This document shows positions 8,042-17,213 of a stretch of 64,000 nt of DNA, piece by piece. Source of the DNA: Hydrogenophaga taeniospiralis (GTDB lineage Bacteria > Pseudomonadota > Gammaproteobacteria > Burkholderiales > Burkholderiaceae_C). Both the position numbers and the translations under genes were made by a program. The notes beneath the pieces were generated by a model, which saw nothing but the letters and a program-made list of their open reading frames with translations, was not told the DNA's origin and did not search any database. Within the stretch, counting starts at the first letter, position 1; each line of letters begins with the position of its first letter. The DNA lies in the NCBI RefSeq assembly GCF_020510445.1, contig NZ_JAHBAG010000001.1:3634501-3698500 (forward strand), in the 5' to 3' direction.

Positions 8042-9313
8042 TCACTTGACCAGTGCCAGAGCGAAGGTCGGCACATAGGTGACGACCGCCAGCACCACCA
8101 GCATCATCAGCACAAAGGGCGTGATGGCCCGCGCAACAGGCCAGAGCTTGACCCCGCTGATGGCCATGCCCACAAAAAGGCAATACCCTATGGGTGGCGC
8201 CGCCATGCCGATGGCCACGTTGGTGACCATCATGGCGCCGAAGTGGATCGGATCAACACCGAACTGGTTGGCGATGCTGATCAGCATCGGCCCCAGGATG
8301 ACCATGATCGCGATCTCGTCCATCACGGCGGCAAGAAGGAAGAAGCCGATGTTCAGCGCCAACAGCATCATCCATTTCTCATGGACATGCTGCGCCAGCC
8401 AGCTGGCCAGCTGGTTGGCCAGCTGCTCCTGCGCGACCAGAAAGCCAAAGCCGCTGGAGACCACGATGATGGCCATCACGATGGCACTGATGGCCATGGC
8501 ACGAGACACCACCTGTGGCAGCTGGCTCCAACTCAACCGGCGCTCGATCACAACACCGACAAACAGCGCGTAAAGGCAGGCGACGACCGCAGCTTCCGTC
8601 GGCGTGAAGGCCCCGCCGTAGATCCCCCCCAGCACCACCACCGGCGCGAGCAACGCCCACATACCCTCGCGCAAGGCCGCCACCGCCTCCGGCCAGGTCG
8701 CCCGTGGCTCCCTGGGTTGCGGACTGCGCAGCGCATGGGCCACGACAATGACCGCCATGCCCAGCGCCATCAGCAGGCCGGGCAGCACACCCGAGAGAAA
8801 CAGCTTCGCGATCGACTGTTCCGCGATCACCCCCCAGATCACGAATGCGATGGAAGGCGGGATCAGCGGCGCCAGCACACCCGCGCTCACCACGAGCGCG
8901 GTGGCGTAGGCCCGGCTGTACCCGCGCTCGGTCATGGCCGGGATCATCACGGCACCGATGGCCGCCGTGGTGGCCGGCGCCGAACCGCTGACGGCCGCAA
9001 AGATGAGCGCGGCCACGATCACCACCAGACCCAGGCCCCCGGGCAGGTGGCGCACGAAGACCTCGGCCACCCGCACCAGGCGTTGCGACAAACCGCCCGC
9101 GCTCATGAGCTCACCCGCCAGCATGAAGAAGGGAATGGCCAACAGCGTGAAGCTCTGCGTGCCCGCCACGATGGTCTGGGGCAGCAGCATGGGCTCGATG
9201 CCCACGGTGAGCAGGACCGCGATCACGCTGAGGGCGATCGCAAACGCGAAGGGCACCCCGAGCAGCACCAGGCCGGTGAAGCCCGCTGTGAGAATCCAGG
9301 CGGTGATGGACAT
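8042..9313 (-). CDS. dctM: TRAP transporter large permease (DctM type), set 2
   Basis: 423 residues, about 12 hydrophobic segments. DctM signatures are visible: FFMLAGELMSAGGLSQRLVR, AAVSGSAPATTAAIGAVMIP, GVLAPLIPPSIAFVIWG and APPIGYCLFVGMAI. It is the channel subunit of the second TRAP system and lies 3 bases after dctQ. It is clearly distinct from set 1, so the two systems are unlikely to be a recent duplication and probably carry different acids. Confidence 0.93.
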   Translation of the reverse strand: MSITAWILTAGFTGLVLLGVPFAFAIALSVIAVLLTVGIEPMLLPQTIVAGTQSFTLLAIPFFMLAGELMSAGGLSQRLVRVAEVFVRHLPGGLGLVVIVAALIFAAVSGSAPATTAAIGAVMIPAMTERGYSRAYATALVVSAGVLAPLIPPSIAFVIWGVIAEQSIAKLFLSGVLPGLLMALGMAVIVVAHALRSPQPREPRATWPEAVAALREGMWALLAPVVVLGGIYGGAFTPTEAAVVACLYALFVGVVIERRLSWSQLPQVVSRAMAISAIVMAIIVVSSGFGFLVAQEQLANQLASWLAQHVHEKWMMLLALNIGFFLLAAVMDEIAIMVILGPMLISIANQFGVDPIHFGAMMVTNVAIGMAAPPIGYCLFVGMAISGVKLWPVARAITPFVLMMLVVLAVVTYVPTFALALVK

Positions 9314-9316
9314 GGT

Positions 9317-9850
9317 TCAGTTGGTGGGAGTTGTTGAAGCGTCCGGCCTGGCGCCAGGCCCCAGCAGGGCATGTTCGAGGGCAAACACCGCGACGAGCAC
9401 GCCGCACACCGGTGCAGCGGCGTAGAGACCGGTCAGGGGGTAACCGATGGCGGCCGAGGTGAACCCCGTTGAATCCGCCACGTAGCGCACCCCCGACCAG
9501 GCGGTGAACACCCCGGTGAACGCGATGGCCAGCGAGACCAGCCGTTCCATGCCCGTTCGCAGCGGTTCGGGCAGGCGGTCCACCAGCAGGTCCATGCGAA
9601 CATGGATGGCGTCGCGCACGCCGGCCGCAATCGCCAGCAGCGTGCCCCAGGTGAAGCAGGCCAGCGCCAGCTCTTCGGTCCAGCTGGCGGCATGCCCGAA
9701 CACGTAGCGCATCACCACCTGCAGCGACAGCGACACGAGCATGACCCCTGTGAGACCCAGCACGGCCCAGCGAACCAGGCGCAACAGATGATCACAGGTG
9801 CCGTGCACAAAGGGCGCCAGTGCAGTGCCCTGCTTCATGAACAGCGCCAT
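9317..9850 (-). CDS. dctQ: TRAP transporter small permease (DctQ type), set 2
   Basis: 177 residues with four membrane segments. VMRYVFGHAASWTEELALAC is a classic DctQ second-segment motif, with Glu-Glu after the Trp. It begins directly next to the dctP stop with no gap and is followed by dctM after 3 bases, the normal P-Q-M order. It works with DctM in the inner membrane. Confidence 0.92.
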   Translation of the reverse strand: MALFMKQGTALAPFVHGTCDHLLRLVRWAVLGLTGVMLVSLSLQVVMRYVFGHAASWTEELALACFTWGTLLAIAAGVRDAIHVRMDLLVDRLPEPLRTGMERLVSLAIAFTGVFTAWSGVRYVADSTGFTSAAIGYPLTGLYAAAPVCGVLVAVFALEHALLGPGARPDASTTPTN

Positions 9851-10855
9851 TCACTTCACCTGTTCAAGGGCCATGGTCATCAGGTCGGCGCCGATGCCTG
9901 GCTTGAATTTTTCGTACATCGGTGCCACCGCCTTGCGGAAGGCAGCCGGGTCGGAAACCGTGTTGACCTTCATGCCCTTGCTCTGCAACACATCAACCAT
10001 CTGGAGACCATGCTCAAAGTTGGCCTTGCGCTGCTCGGCCACGGCCACCCTGGCGGCATCGGTCACGGCCTTGCGCTGCTCAGCCGACAGCTTGCCCAGG
10101 GTGCGGTTGCCAATCAGCAGTTCCAGGGCCGTGTAGGTGTGGTTGGTCTGTGAGAGGTACTTGGTCACCTCGTAGACCTTCAGCGAGTCGATGAAGGCCA
10201 GCGGCAGCTCAAGACCATCCACCATGCCCTGCTGTACGGCGGTGTAGGTCTCGCCCCAGGCCATGGGCACGGCCGAGCCACCGAGCGAGGTGAACATGTC
10301 GATGAACACCGGGTTCTGCATGACGCGGTACTTGACCCCGATCACGTCGGCCGGCGTCTGAACGGGCTTCTTGTTGTTGATCATGTGGCGAAAGCCGGCT
10401 TCCATGTAGCCGAGCACGGTGATGCCCTTGGCCTCCAGGCGCTTGGACAGCTCTTTGCCCACGTTGCCGTCCAGCACGGTGCGGGCCTGGACCTCACTGG
10501 CGTACAGGAAAGGCAGATCGTTGAGCTGGAACCCGGGTTCCATCTGCGCCACCACCGCGTTGGTGATGATGGCGGCGTCCACGGTGCCGAAGCGCATGCC
10601 CTCCATCATGGGCTTCTCGTCCCCGAGTTGCCGGTTGGGAAACAGCTGCACCTCGATCGTGCCTTTGCTCGATGCTTCAAGCGCCGTCTTGAAGGCGCGC
10701 GCACCGATGGCCGACGGGTCCTGCGGTCCATCCGCCGTGGCCCAGCCCAGCTTGATGACGGTTTTGGCCGGTTGAGCAAGGGCCGTGGGCACAGCCAGAA
10801 CCATGGCCAAAGTGGCCAGACAAACGGACATGAAAGTTTTGCGGAAGGTCACCAT
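9851..10855 (-). CDS. dctP: TRAP transporter periplasmic solute-binding protein (DctP type), set 2
   Basis: 334 residues. The signal peptide ends near LAVPTALAQPAK, cleaving around residue 27. DVIGVKYRVMQNPVF holds the conserved ligand-binding Arg and GSAVPMAWGETYTAVQQGMV is a standard DctP motif. It delivers an organic acid to the DctQM of set 2. The gene follows the amidohydrolase by 30 bases and is probably co-transcribed with it. ATG 10855 has AAGGAGACA shortly upstream. Confidence 0.93.
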   Translation of the reverse strand: MVTFRKTFMSVCLATLAMVLAVPTALAQPAKTVIKLGWATADGPQDPSAIGARAFKTALEASSKGTIEVQLFPNRQLGDEKPMMEGMRFGTVDAAIITNAVVAQMEPGFQLNDLPFLYASEVQARTVLDGNVGKELSKRLEAKGITVLGYMEAGFRHMINNKKPVQTPADVIGVKYRVMQNPVFIDMFTSLGGSAVPMAWGETYTAVQQGMVDGLELPLAFIDSLKVYEVTKYLSQTNHTYTALELLIGNRTLGKLSAEQRKAVTDAARVAVAEQRKANFEHGLQMVDVLQSKGMKVNTVSDPAAFRKAVAPMYEKFKPGIGADLMTMALEQVK

Positions 10856-10885
10856 TGTCTCCTTGTGTTGAAGGGAAAAAGCTCA

Positions 10886-11758
10886 TCACCCTTGTGAGGG
10901 TTCTTGCCAGTACAGGTGCGTGGGGTTGTGCACCAGCACCGTTTCGCGCACACGGTCGTCCGGCAGCCAGTCGGGCACCAGCGACACCAGTTGCTCATCG
11001 TCCGGCACCGCATGCGGGCTGGAAGGGTGGGGCCAGTCCGTTCCCCACAGCAGGCGCTGTGGGTTGGTCCTGACGTACCGTTCGGCGAGACGCCGCACGT
11101 CGGCATCGGCATGGCATTGCGGCGACACACGGTAGGGGGCCGACAGTTTGACCCATGCCGTCCCCTCGGCAAGCTGTGCGAGCAGGTTGGCAAAGCCCGC
11201 GCTCTGGCCAATGGCTGCTGCCGCGTGGTGCCCCATGTGGTCCACAACCACAGTCACGCCCATGGCCTGCACCTGCGCGACCAGGTCGGGCTGCTGCACC
11301 ACATCGACCAGCAGCTGGACATGCCAGCCGAACGGCCTGACCTTGGCCACGATCCCCTCCACCGTCTGCATGTCTGGTGGGGCGGAGAACATGGTGGTGA
11401 TGCGGGTGCCACGCGCGCCCAGGCGGTGCCAGCGCTCGATGTCGGCCTCGGGCGTGGTGGGCGCCACGACCGCAATACCCCGCATGTGCCCCCCGTGTTG
11501 CCGCAGGATGTCTTCGAAGCTCTGGTGATCGGCGCCGAACACGGTCGGGTGGATCAGAACGCTGCGCTCAATGCCGAAGCGCTCACACAAGGCCAGGTAG
11601 CTCGACAAGGTCGCGTCGGGCGGCGTGTAATGCCGCTGCGGCGCATAGGGGTAGCGCGCAGCATCGAAAACATGAAAATGGCAGTCGCACGCACCCGCAG
11701 GCAGTCGAAACGCCGCTGGGCGCGCTGTCGGCGCGGAAGCCAGGTGCGCGGCGCTCAT
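10886..11758 (-). CDS. LigI-like amidohydrolase (pyrone-dicarboxylate lactonase family)
   Basis: 290 residues, a TIM-barrel amidohydrolase of the 2-pyrone-4,6-dicarboxylate hydrolase (LigI) subgroup. ACDCHFHVFDAARYPYAP carries the HxH strand-1 motif, VVVDHMGHH the later His, and LLWGTDWPHPS the catalytic Asp. Members hydrolyse lactones of dicarboxylic acids. It shares an ATGA overlap with the upstream ketopantoate reductase-like gene and precedes dctP of set 2. A second family member lies at 60640-61506. The substrate is unknown. Confidence 0.85.
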   Translation of the reverse strand: MSAAHLASAPTARPAAFRLPAGACDCHFHVFDAARYPYAPQRHYTPPDATLSSYLALCERFGIERSVLIHPTVFGADHQSFEDILRQHGGHMRGIAVVAPTTPEADIERWHRLGARGTRITTMFSAPPDMQTVEGIVAKVRPFGWHVQLLVDVVQQPDLVAQVQAMGVTVVVDHMGHHAAAAIGQSAGFANLLAQLAEGTAWVKLSAPYRVSPQCHADADVRRLAERYVRTNPQRLLWGTDWPHPSSPHAVPDDEQLVSLVPDWLPDDRVRETVLVHNPTHLYWQEPSQG

Positions 11759-12807
11759 GCCACGATCGCCTTCAACAGGTCCGGGCTGGGCGTCAGTTCG
11801 CCGCGCTCGATTCTCTGAATGGTTTCGTTCACACGCTGGTGCAGCGTGACGTCGATGCCGACCTCGCCACCACGTCGCGCCACCAGGCCATTGATGTCAT
11901 TGGTCTCGGTGCGGCGACCCTTGCCGATGTCCTGCCCCATCGAGGGGCGTTGCGCATCGCTGCGCGAGTTGGCCACGGCCATAATCATCTCGGTGATGGC
12001 GTCGAACGCGGCCGGGTCGTCGTCAGAGCGCGCCAGCAGGTCGAGATCCAGCCCGCCCACGGGCTCCAGCGCCAGACCGAGCGCCCGCCCGACGCGGATG
12101 CAGGAGCTGCCCAGCCGGATGCTGAGGTTCCTCGCCACGTCGTTGTTGTCGCGTTGTTTGCCGGTGAGACCGGTCAGTGCGCACACACCGTTGCGCATGG
12201 CGTTGATGGTGAGCTTGGACCAGCGCTCGCCCCAGAGGTTGTGGGTCACCTTGCAGCTGTCGCCGTGCGCGAGCAAGCCACCGATCAGCTCGGCCCTCGG
12301 CGTCACCCGTCCATGCACTTCGCCGATGCGCATGCCCGGCTTCTTCTCGTCGCCCAGCGGCGAATTGCGCACGATGTGGCCCGGCGCCACCAGTTCAGCT
12401 GCCAGCGCGCTGACGGAGCAGCCCAGGGTGCGGCCCCAACCCGCCACGCTGGCGATGGCGTCTTCGTTGATGCCGTTCTGCAGCGAGACCAAGCAGCCGT
12501 TGGGCGCCAGGTAGGGCAGAACGAGCTGAGTCGCCCACAGTGTGTCGTACGACTTCACTGCGATAAAGGCCACGTCGATGGGCCGCTCTCGCACCAACTG
12601 GTGTATGTCGCCGATGTGCAGCGCCCGCACCGGTATATCCACCGAGCCCGCGCCGTTCATGCCGCTCACTGAAATTCCCTGGCGGCGCAGGGTCTCCACA
12701 TGCTCAGGCCATGCGTCCACCAGGACCGTGTCCACGCCCGCCCTGGAGAGATGCGCCCCCACATAGCCGCCCACCGCGCCGGCTCCCACAATGCATACCC
12801 GTGTCAT
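11755..12807 (-). CDS. Ketopantoate reductase family oxidoreductase (ApbA/PanE)
   Basis: 350 residues. The N-terminal Rossmann motif is VGAGAVGGYVGAHLSRAG; the C-terminal helical domain has LWGERWSKLTINAM, whose Lys corresponds to the PanE catalytic Lys. It should reduce or oxidise a 2-oxo/2-hydroxy acid with NADP(H). It is longer than housekeeping PanE (about 300) and sits in a catabolic operon, overlapping the amidohydrolase, so a role in hydroxyacid metabolism is more likely than in pantothenate synthesis; that is inference. Confidence 0.85.
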   Translation of the reverse strand: MTRVCIVGAGAVGGYVGAHLSRAGVDTVLVDAWPEHVETLRRQGISVSGMNGAGSVDIPVRALHIGDIHQLVRERPIDVAFIAVKSYDTLWATQLVLPYLAPNGCLVSLQNGINEDAIASVAGWGRTLGCSVSALAAELVAPGHIVRNSPLGDEKKPGMRIGEVHGRVTPRAELIGGLLAHGDSCKVTHNLWGERWSKLTINAMRNGVCALTGLTGKQRDNNDVARNLSIRLGSSCIRVGRALGLALEPVGGLDLDLLARSDDDPAAFDAITEMIMAVANSRSDAQRPSMGQDIGKGRRTETNDINGLVARRGGEVGIDVTLHQRVNETIQRIERGELTPSPDLLKAIVA

Positions 12808-12838
12808 GTCTTGGCTCCTGTGTGGTTTCTGCCCGGGC

Positions 12839-13717
12839 TCAAGCGTGAGGAGTGCAGTAATCGGCGGCTGCCAGGCGGAAGGTGGTGCGCTTCATCAGAC
12901 GCGGCTGGTCCAGCTTCATCGGGTCTCGCCGATGCATCGTGCAGCCGTTGTCCCACATCATCAGATCGCCGTTGTGCACCTTGTGCCGGTACGCCAGCGA
13001 CGGGTGCCCCCCCGCCTCGAACAGGATCGGCAGCACTCGCGCGTTCTCTTCTTCCGACAGCCCCTCGATCCCGATCAGCGTGGTCGGGTCCGCGTACAGC
13101 GCCTTGCGCCCGGTGTGCGGGTGCCTCAGCACCAGCGGGTGCGTCGCGTCCGGCAGGCTCAGCATCGCGTTGGCCTTGGCCTTGTCCTGCAGCTCCAGCG
13201 TGTTGAGCAGCGCATAGCGCTTGGCGTAGCGGTAGGTGCCGTTGCGCCCTTCGATCAGTTGCTGGATGTCTTGAGGCAACCGTTGCCAGGCTCCGTATTC
13301 GTCGGCCCAGTAGATGTCGCCGCCGTCGCGCGGCACCTCGGTGCCGTACAGGATGGCGCCGGTGGCCGGTCGAACCTGGAAGGTCTGATCGGAGTGCCAG
13401 TCCACGTCTTCTCCACCCGCGAAGCCACCCACGAAGCGCCCGTCCGAGTACTTCAATGTGCTGAAGTAGATGATCTGCTCGTGGTACGGCGACTGGATGT
13501 CTTTGCGCCCGGAGGTCTCGCACTTGCCGAAGTGCTCGGTGAAGCGCACCAGCTCGGCCTCGTCCAGCGCCTGGCGCCGGAAGATCATCACCGGTGACTT
13601 CTGCCAGATCGCCTTGAGTTCGGCGATGGCCGCCGGATCGTCCACGATGTCCTGGATGGCCACGTGCACCTGCACGGCAAAGTCGGAATGCAGCGGGCTG
13701 GTCTGAATGGATTTCAT
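12839..13717 (-). CDS. TauD/TfdA-family Fe(II)/2-oxoglutarate dioxygenase
   Basis: 292 residues with the jelly-roll fold of alpha-ketoglutarate dioxygenases. The iron ligands are visible as DWHSDQTF (H108, D110) and NGCTMHRRDPM (H262), with the following MKRTTF Arg region for 2-oxoglutarate. TauD/TfdA enzymes hydroxylate sulfonates, aryloxyacetates or other acids to unstable products. It lies between the TctC gene and the ketopantoate reductase-like gene on the same strand, 31 bases from the latter. The substrate is not predictable. Confidence 0.9.
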   Translation of the reverse strand: MKSIQTSPLHSDFAVQVHVAIQDIVDDPAAIAELKAIWQKSPVMIFRRQALDEAELVRFTEHFGKCETSGRKDIQSPYHEQIIYFSTLKYSDGRFVGGFAGGEDVDWHSDQTFQVRPATGAILYGTEVPRDGGDIYWADEYGAWQRLPQDIQQLIEGRNGTYRYAKRYALLNTLELQDKAKANAMLSLPDATHPLVLRHPHTGRKALYADPTTLIGIEGLSEEENARVLPILFEAGGHPSLAYRHKVHNGDLMMWDNGCTMHRRDPMKLDQPRLMKRTTFRLAAADYCTPHA

Positions 13718-13762
13718 CTTCGTTGTCTCCTGTGTCGTTGGGTCTTGATGTCCACCCGCGAG

Positions 13763-14740
13763 TCAGTCGGGCTTCATGTGGGCAGCCTGGATCACCTGGG
13801 CGTAGTTGCGCCGCTCTTCTCGCAGCCAGGCGGTGAGTTCGGTGGGGTTGAGCGCAGGGGCGCGCTCAAAGCCCAGGTCCCCCAGGGCTTTCTGGGTCTC
13901 GGGCAGCTCCAGAATCTTGCGCATCTCTGTGGCCAGCTTGAGCTGGATCTCGGCGGGCACGCCCTTGGGCACCATGAGCGCGTTCCACGCGGCGATGGTG
14001 AAGTTGGGCAGGCCTTGTTCGCTGGCAGTCTTCACCCCGGGCATGGAGGCCATGGACGTGGTGGTGGTCACTGCAAGCACCTTGACCTTGCCCAACTGGG
14101 TGCGGGTGGCCGCCACGGTGTCGATGAGCACCGGCACGTGCCCGCCCAGTGTGGCGGTCATGGCGTCGGCCGAGCCTTTGAAGCGGATGCCAAAGAGCGG
14201 CACGTCGCGCTGCTTGAGCATCTCCAGCACCAGTTGCCCGGTGACGCTGGGGATGGCCGCGTCCACCGTGCCGGGCTTGCTCCTGGTCAGTGCGATGAGT
14301 TCGGTGAGGGAGTTGACGGGCGCACCGGCGCCGGCCGAGATGGCGAAGGGGATCAGGGCGGTGAGCGCGATGGCGTCGAAGTCTTTGTCGGCGTCAAACC
14401 CGGGGTTGGGGAACAGCGCGGGGTTCATGGCGTGGGTGCCGGAGGCGCCCATGACCAGTGTGTAGCCGTCGGGGGTGGCGCGCGCGGCGGCTGCGGTGCC
14501 GATGTTGCCGGAGGCGCCGGGACGGTTGTCCACGACGAAGCCCTGGCCGAGCGCTCGTGAGAGCTTCTCGGCGAAGTAGCGTGTGGCAATGTCCGTGCTT
14601 TGTCCCGCCGGGTACGCCACGATGATCTTCACCGCCCGGTTCGGCCAGTCAGCGTGGCTTTGCACCTGCGCAAAGCCCAGGGTGGGGCACAGCGCAACCA
14701 CCGCAAGGCCACGTGTCCAAGTTTTCCATTGGTTCATCAT
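13763..14740 (-). CDS. Bug/TctC-family tripartite tricarboxylate transporter binding protein
   Basis: 325 residues with an N-terminal signal peptide (cleavage near GFAQVQ). AVKIIVAYPAGQSTDIATRY and VVDNRPGASGNIGTAAAA are the diagnostic Bug-family ligand-loop motifs. It binds a carboxylate in the periplasm. No TctA/TctB membrane genes occur in the window, which is common for the many orphan Bug proteins of Burkholderiales. It directly follows meaB (21 bases), linking it to the mutase operon. Confidence 0.92.
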   Translation of the reverse strand: MMNQWKTWTRGLAVVALCPTLGFAQVQSHADWPNRAVKIIVAYPAGQSTDIATRYFAEKLSRALGQGFVVDNRPGASGNIGTAAAARATPDGYTLVMGASGTHAMNPALFPNPGFDADKDFDAIALTALIPFAISAGAGAPVNSLTELIALTRSKPGTVDAAIPSVTGQLVLEMLKQRDVPLFGIRFKGSADAMTATLGGHVPVLIDTVAATRTQLGKVKVLAVTTTTSMASMPGVKTASEQGLPNFTIAAWNALMVPKGVPAEIQLKLATEMRKILELPETQKALGDLGFERAPALNPTELTAWLREERRNYAQVIQAAHMKPD

Positions 14741-14761
14741 GTTGTTGTCTCCTGGTTCAAA

Positions 14762-15676
14762 TTAAAGCGACCGAAAACTGGCGAAAGCCGCCAGCACCGC
14801 GTCCATCTGCTGCGCCATCGGGGCACGCAGCAACTGGGCATCCAGTTCGTTGACCGCTTCGCTCAGGCGGCGCTCGATGAGTCGGCGCAAGCGGTAGCGG
14901 CTGCGGCTGTCCAGCAGCGACGTGCGACGGTGCGCCTGGCCAAGCCACTGCTGATGCCGGTCGATGGTGTCGGACAGCGCCGCTACCGAATCGGGCTGGC
15001 GGGCCGAAGCCAGCAGCACCGGCGGGCGCCAGCGGTCTGCGGCGATCCGTGACACCGCGGCGATGCGCTGGATGTCGGCCGCCATGCGCTGGGCACCAGA
15101 CAGGTCGGATTTGTTGACCACAAAGATGTCGGCCATCTCCATGATCCCGGCCTTCATCGCCTGCACCACGTCGCCGCTGTCGGGCAGCAGCACCAGCACC
15201 AGGGTGTCCACCTGCACGCGCGCCGCGTACTCGGCCTGGCCCACGCCCACGGTTTCGAGCAGCACCTCGTCGAAGCCGTGTTGATCCATCAGGTCCAGCA
15301 TCTCGGGCAGGTTGTCCGACAGGCCGTCGGACGTGGATCGCGAACCGATGGACCGGATGTAGAGATCGCCGCTGCCTTGCAGCTCGTCCATGCGGATGCG
15401 GTCACCGAGGATCGCGCCGCCCGAGCGGGGACTGCTGGGGTCAATGGCCAGCACGCCGATGCGGCGCTCGCTGTCCAGATGCGTTGCCCGGTGCATCGCC
15501 AGGAGGCCCGCCAGCGTGCTCTTGCCGGCACCGGGCGCACCGGTCAGCCCGATGCGACGCGCAAGCTGGGCCGGCGCCTGCGACGGGCTGCGGTGCAGCA
15601 GGTCGGTGGCGCAGGCATTGGCCAGCGTGGTCAGTGCCCGGCCGAGTGTGTGGCGGTCCAGCGGTGGGCGTGTCAC
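14762..15676 (-). CDS. meaB: MeaB/ArgK-type G-protein chaperone for the B12 mutase
   Basis: 304 residues of the MeaB/ArgK SIMIBI GTPase family. The Walker A loop GLTGAPGAGKST is at about residues 43-54, followed by VLAIDPSSPRSGGAILGDR, LLETVGVGQ and the guanine motif NKSD. Such proteins load and protect the adenosylcobalamin mutase. The start is GTG at 15676, overlapping the CaiB stop as GTGA. Co-encoding with mutase subunits supports assignment as its dedicated chaperone. Confidence 0.93.
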   Translation of the reverse strand: MTRPPLDRHTLGRALTTLANACATDLLHRSPSQAPAQLARRIGLTGAPGAGKSTLAGLLAMHRATHLDSERRIGVLAIDPSSPRSGGAILGDRIRMDELQGSGDLYIRSIGSRSTSDGLSDNLPEMLDLMDQHGFDEVLLETVGVGQAEYAARVQVDTLVLVLLPDSGDVVQAMKAGIMEMADIFVVNKSDLSGAQRMAADIQRIAAVSRIAADRWRPPVLLASARQPDSVAALSDTIDRHQQWLGQAHRRTSLLDSRSRYRLRRLIERRLSEAVNELDAQLLRAPMAQQMDAVLAAFASFRSL

Positions 15677-16800
15677 GCGCGGACTCCACCCAACACGTCG
15701 GCGTGGTGCTGGTCCAGCAACGGCGGCAGACCGTAGCTGGGCACATGGCCGTTGAATTTCAGCGGGCTGGCCACGGCACGCAGAGGATGGCTGCCATCAC
15801 CGAGCGCCACCACCATCTGGCGCGAGCGCGCCAGATCGCTGTCCAGCGCCTGCGCCAGCGTGCCGATTTCCGACGCCACCACGCCGAGCGGCACCAGGCG
15901 GCGCACCCACTCGGCGGCCGGTGCCTGCATCAGGACCTCGCCAATGGCCGTCAGCACGTGGCTGCGGTTCTCGCGCCGGCTGGCCATGGTGGCGAACACC
16001 GGGTCGGTGATCCAGCCGGTCTGGCCGACCTCGTTGCAGAAAGTCCGCCAGAACTTGTCGTGCGTGATGAACAGCGTGAGCCAGCCGTCGGCGGTGGGGA
16101 ATATCTGGGCCGGCACCATGTAGGGGTGCGACGAATTCGCCAGGCGCTCCACCACCTCGCCCGTGTTGAGCGCAGCGCCGGCCAGGTAGTTCAGCTGCGA
16201 CAGCATCACGTCGTACATGGCCACATCGACCTGCCCACCCTCGCCCTCCACCAGCTTGGCCAGCAGCCCCATGGCCGCCACGATGCCGGCGGAATTGTCC
16301 ACCGCCGAATAGCCCGCCTTGGTGGGTGGCGACGTGGGCTCGCCGGTGAGCGACATCACGCCGGTGATCGCCTGGATCACGTAGTCGTAGGCAGGGCTCT
16401 CGGCATAGGGGCCTTCCAGGCCGTAGCCGGTGAGCGCAACGCAAACAAGGGACGGGTTGCAGGTGCGCAGCGCGTCGTAGGTCAGCCCCAGTTTCTTGAT
16501 GGCCGAGGGCCGCAGGTTGGTCACCAGCGCATGGGCACTTGCGGCAATGCTTTCCAGCTCGGCGCGGCCGTCCGGTGAGGCCAGGTCCAGCACCACGCTT
16601 TTCTTGTTGCGGTTGAGGCTGGTGAAGTAAGCGTTGTGGGGGCCGATGAAATGCGGGCTCACCTTGCGCGCGATGTCGCCCTCGGGGGGTTCGATTTTGA
16701 TCACCTCGGCACCCATGTCGGCCAGCAGCAGGCCGCAATAGGGGCCGGCCAGCATGTGGCCGACCTCGATGATGCGCACACCGGCGAGCGGGCCGCTCAT
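15673..16800 (-). CDS. CaiB/BaiF family III CoA-transferase
   Basis: 375 residues, full length for family III CoA-transferases. The N-terminal IIEVGHMLAGPYCGLLLADMG and KIEPPEGD segments and the central SPAYDYVIQAITGVMSLTGE are typical; D139 matches the catalytic Asp that forms the acyl anhydride. It would activate a carboxylic acid using another CoA ester. It overlaps the B12-binding subunit gene (ATGA) and meaB (GTGA). The likely job is making the CoA ester that the mutase rearranges, or passing CoA from its product. Confidence 0.93.
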   Translation of the reverse strand: MSGPLAGVRIIEVGHMLAGPYCGLLLADMGAEVIKIEPPEGDIARKVSPHFIGPHNAYFTSLNRNKKSVVLDLASPDGRAELESIAASAHALVTNLRPSAIKKLGLTYDALRTCNPSLVCVALTGYGLEGPYAESPAYDYVIQAITGVMSLTGEPTSPPTKAGYSAVDNSAGIVAAMGLLAKLVEGEGGQVDVAMYDVMLSQLNYLAGAALNTGEVVERLANSSHPYMVPAQIFPTADGWLTLFITHDKFWRTFCNEVGQTGWITDPVFATMASRRENRSHVLTAIGEVLMQAPAAEWVRRLVPLGVVASEIGTLAQALDSDLARSRQMVVALGDGSHPLRAVASPLKFNGHVPSYGLPPLLDQHHADVLGGVRA

Positions 16801-17213
16801 GAGAAGCTCGCCGCCAGTTTCGCCACCACGGTGTCCAGTGGCATATCGGCGGTGAAAACGGCCGCCACGCCCAGTTCGTGCAGGAAGGCCTGGTCTTCGG
16901 CCGGGATGGTGCCGCCGACAAACACCTTCACGTCATGGGCCTTGGCGTCGCGCAAGGCGGCGATCACGTCACCCACCAACTCCTTGTGGCTGCCCGACAG
17001 GATGCTCAGGCCCACGGCGTCGACGCCCTCGTCCACCGCCACCTGGGCAATCTGAGCGGGGCTGCGGCGCAGACCGGTGTAGATCACCTCGGCGCCGGCG
17101 TCGCGCAGCGTGAGCGCCACGATCTTGGCGCCGATGTCGTGGCCGTCGAGGCCGGGCTTGCCAATCAGGATGCGGCGTCCCGCGAGCGGACGCGCTTCTT
17201 TGATTTGTGTCAT
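16797..17213 (-). CDS. Cobalamin-binding subunit of acyl-CoA mutase
   Basis: 138 residues, the size of a stand-alone B12-binding small subunit as in isobutyryl- or 2-hydroxyisobutyryl-CoA mutases. The base-off/His-on signature DGHDIG lies at residues 23-28, with the SIL segment at 70-72 and FVGGTIP at 98-104. The His coordinates cobalt. ATG 17213 is chosen from the ATGA overlap with the large subunit; upstream residues in frame belong to that gene's other reading frame. It pairs with the large subunit encoded just before it. Confidence 0.95.
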   Translation of the reverse strand: MTQIKEARPLAGRRILIGKPGLDGHDIGAKIVALTLRDAGAEVIYTGLRRSPAQIAQVAVDEGVDAVGLSILSGSHKELVGDVIAALRDAKAHDVKVFVGGTIPAEDQAFLHELGVAAVFTADMPLDTVVAKLAASFS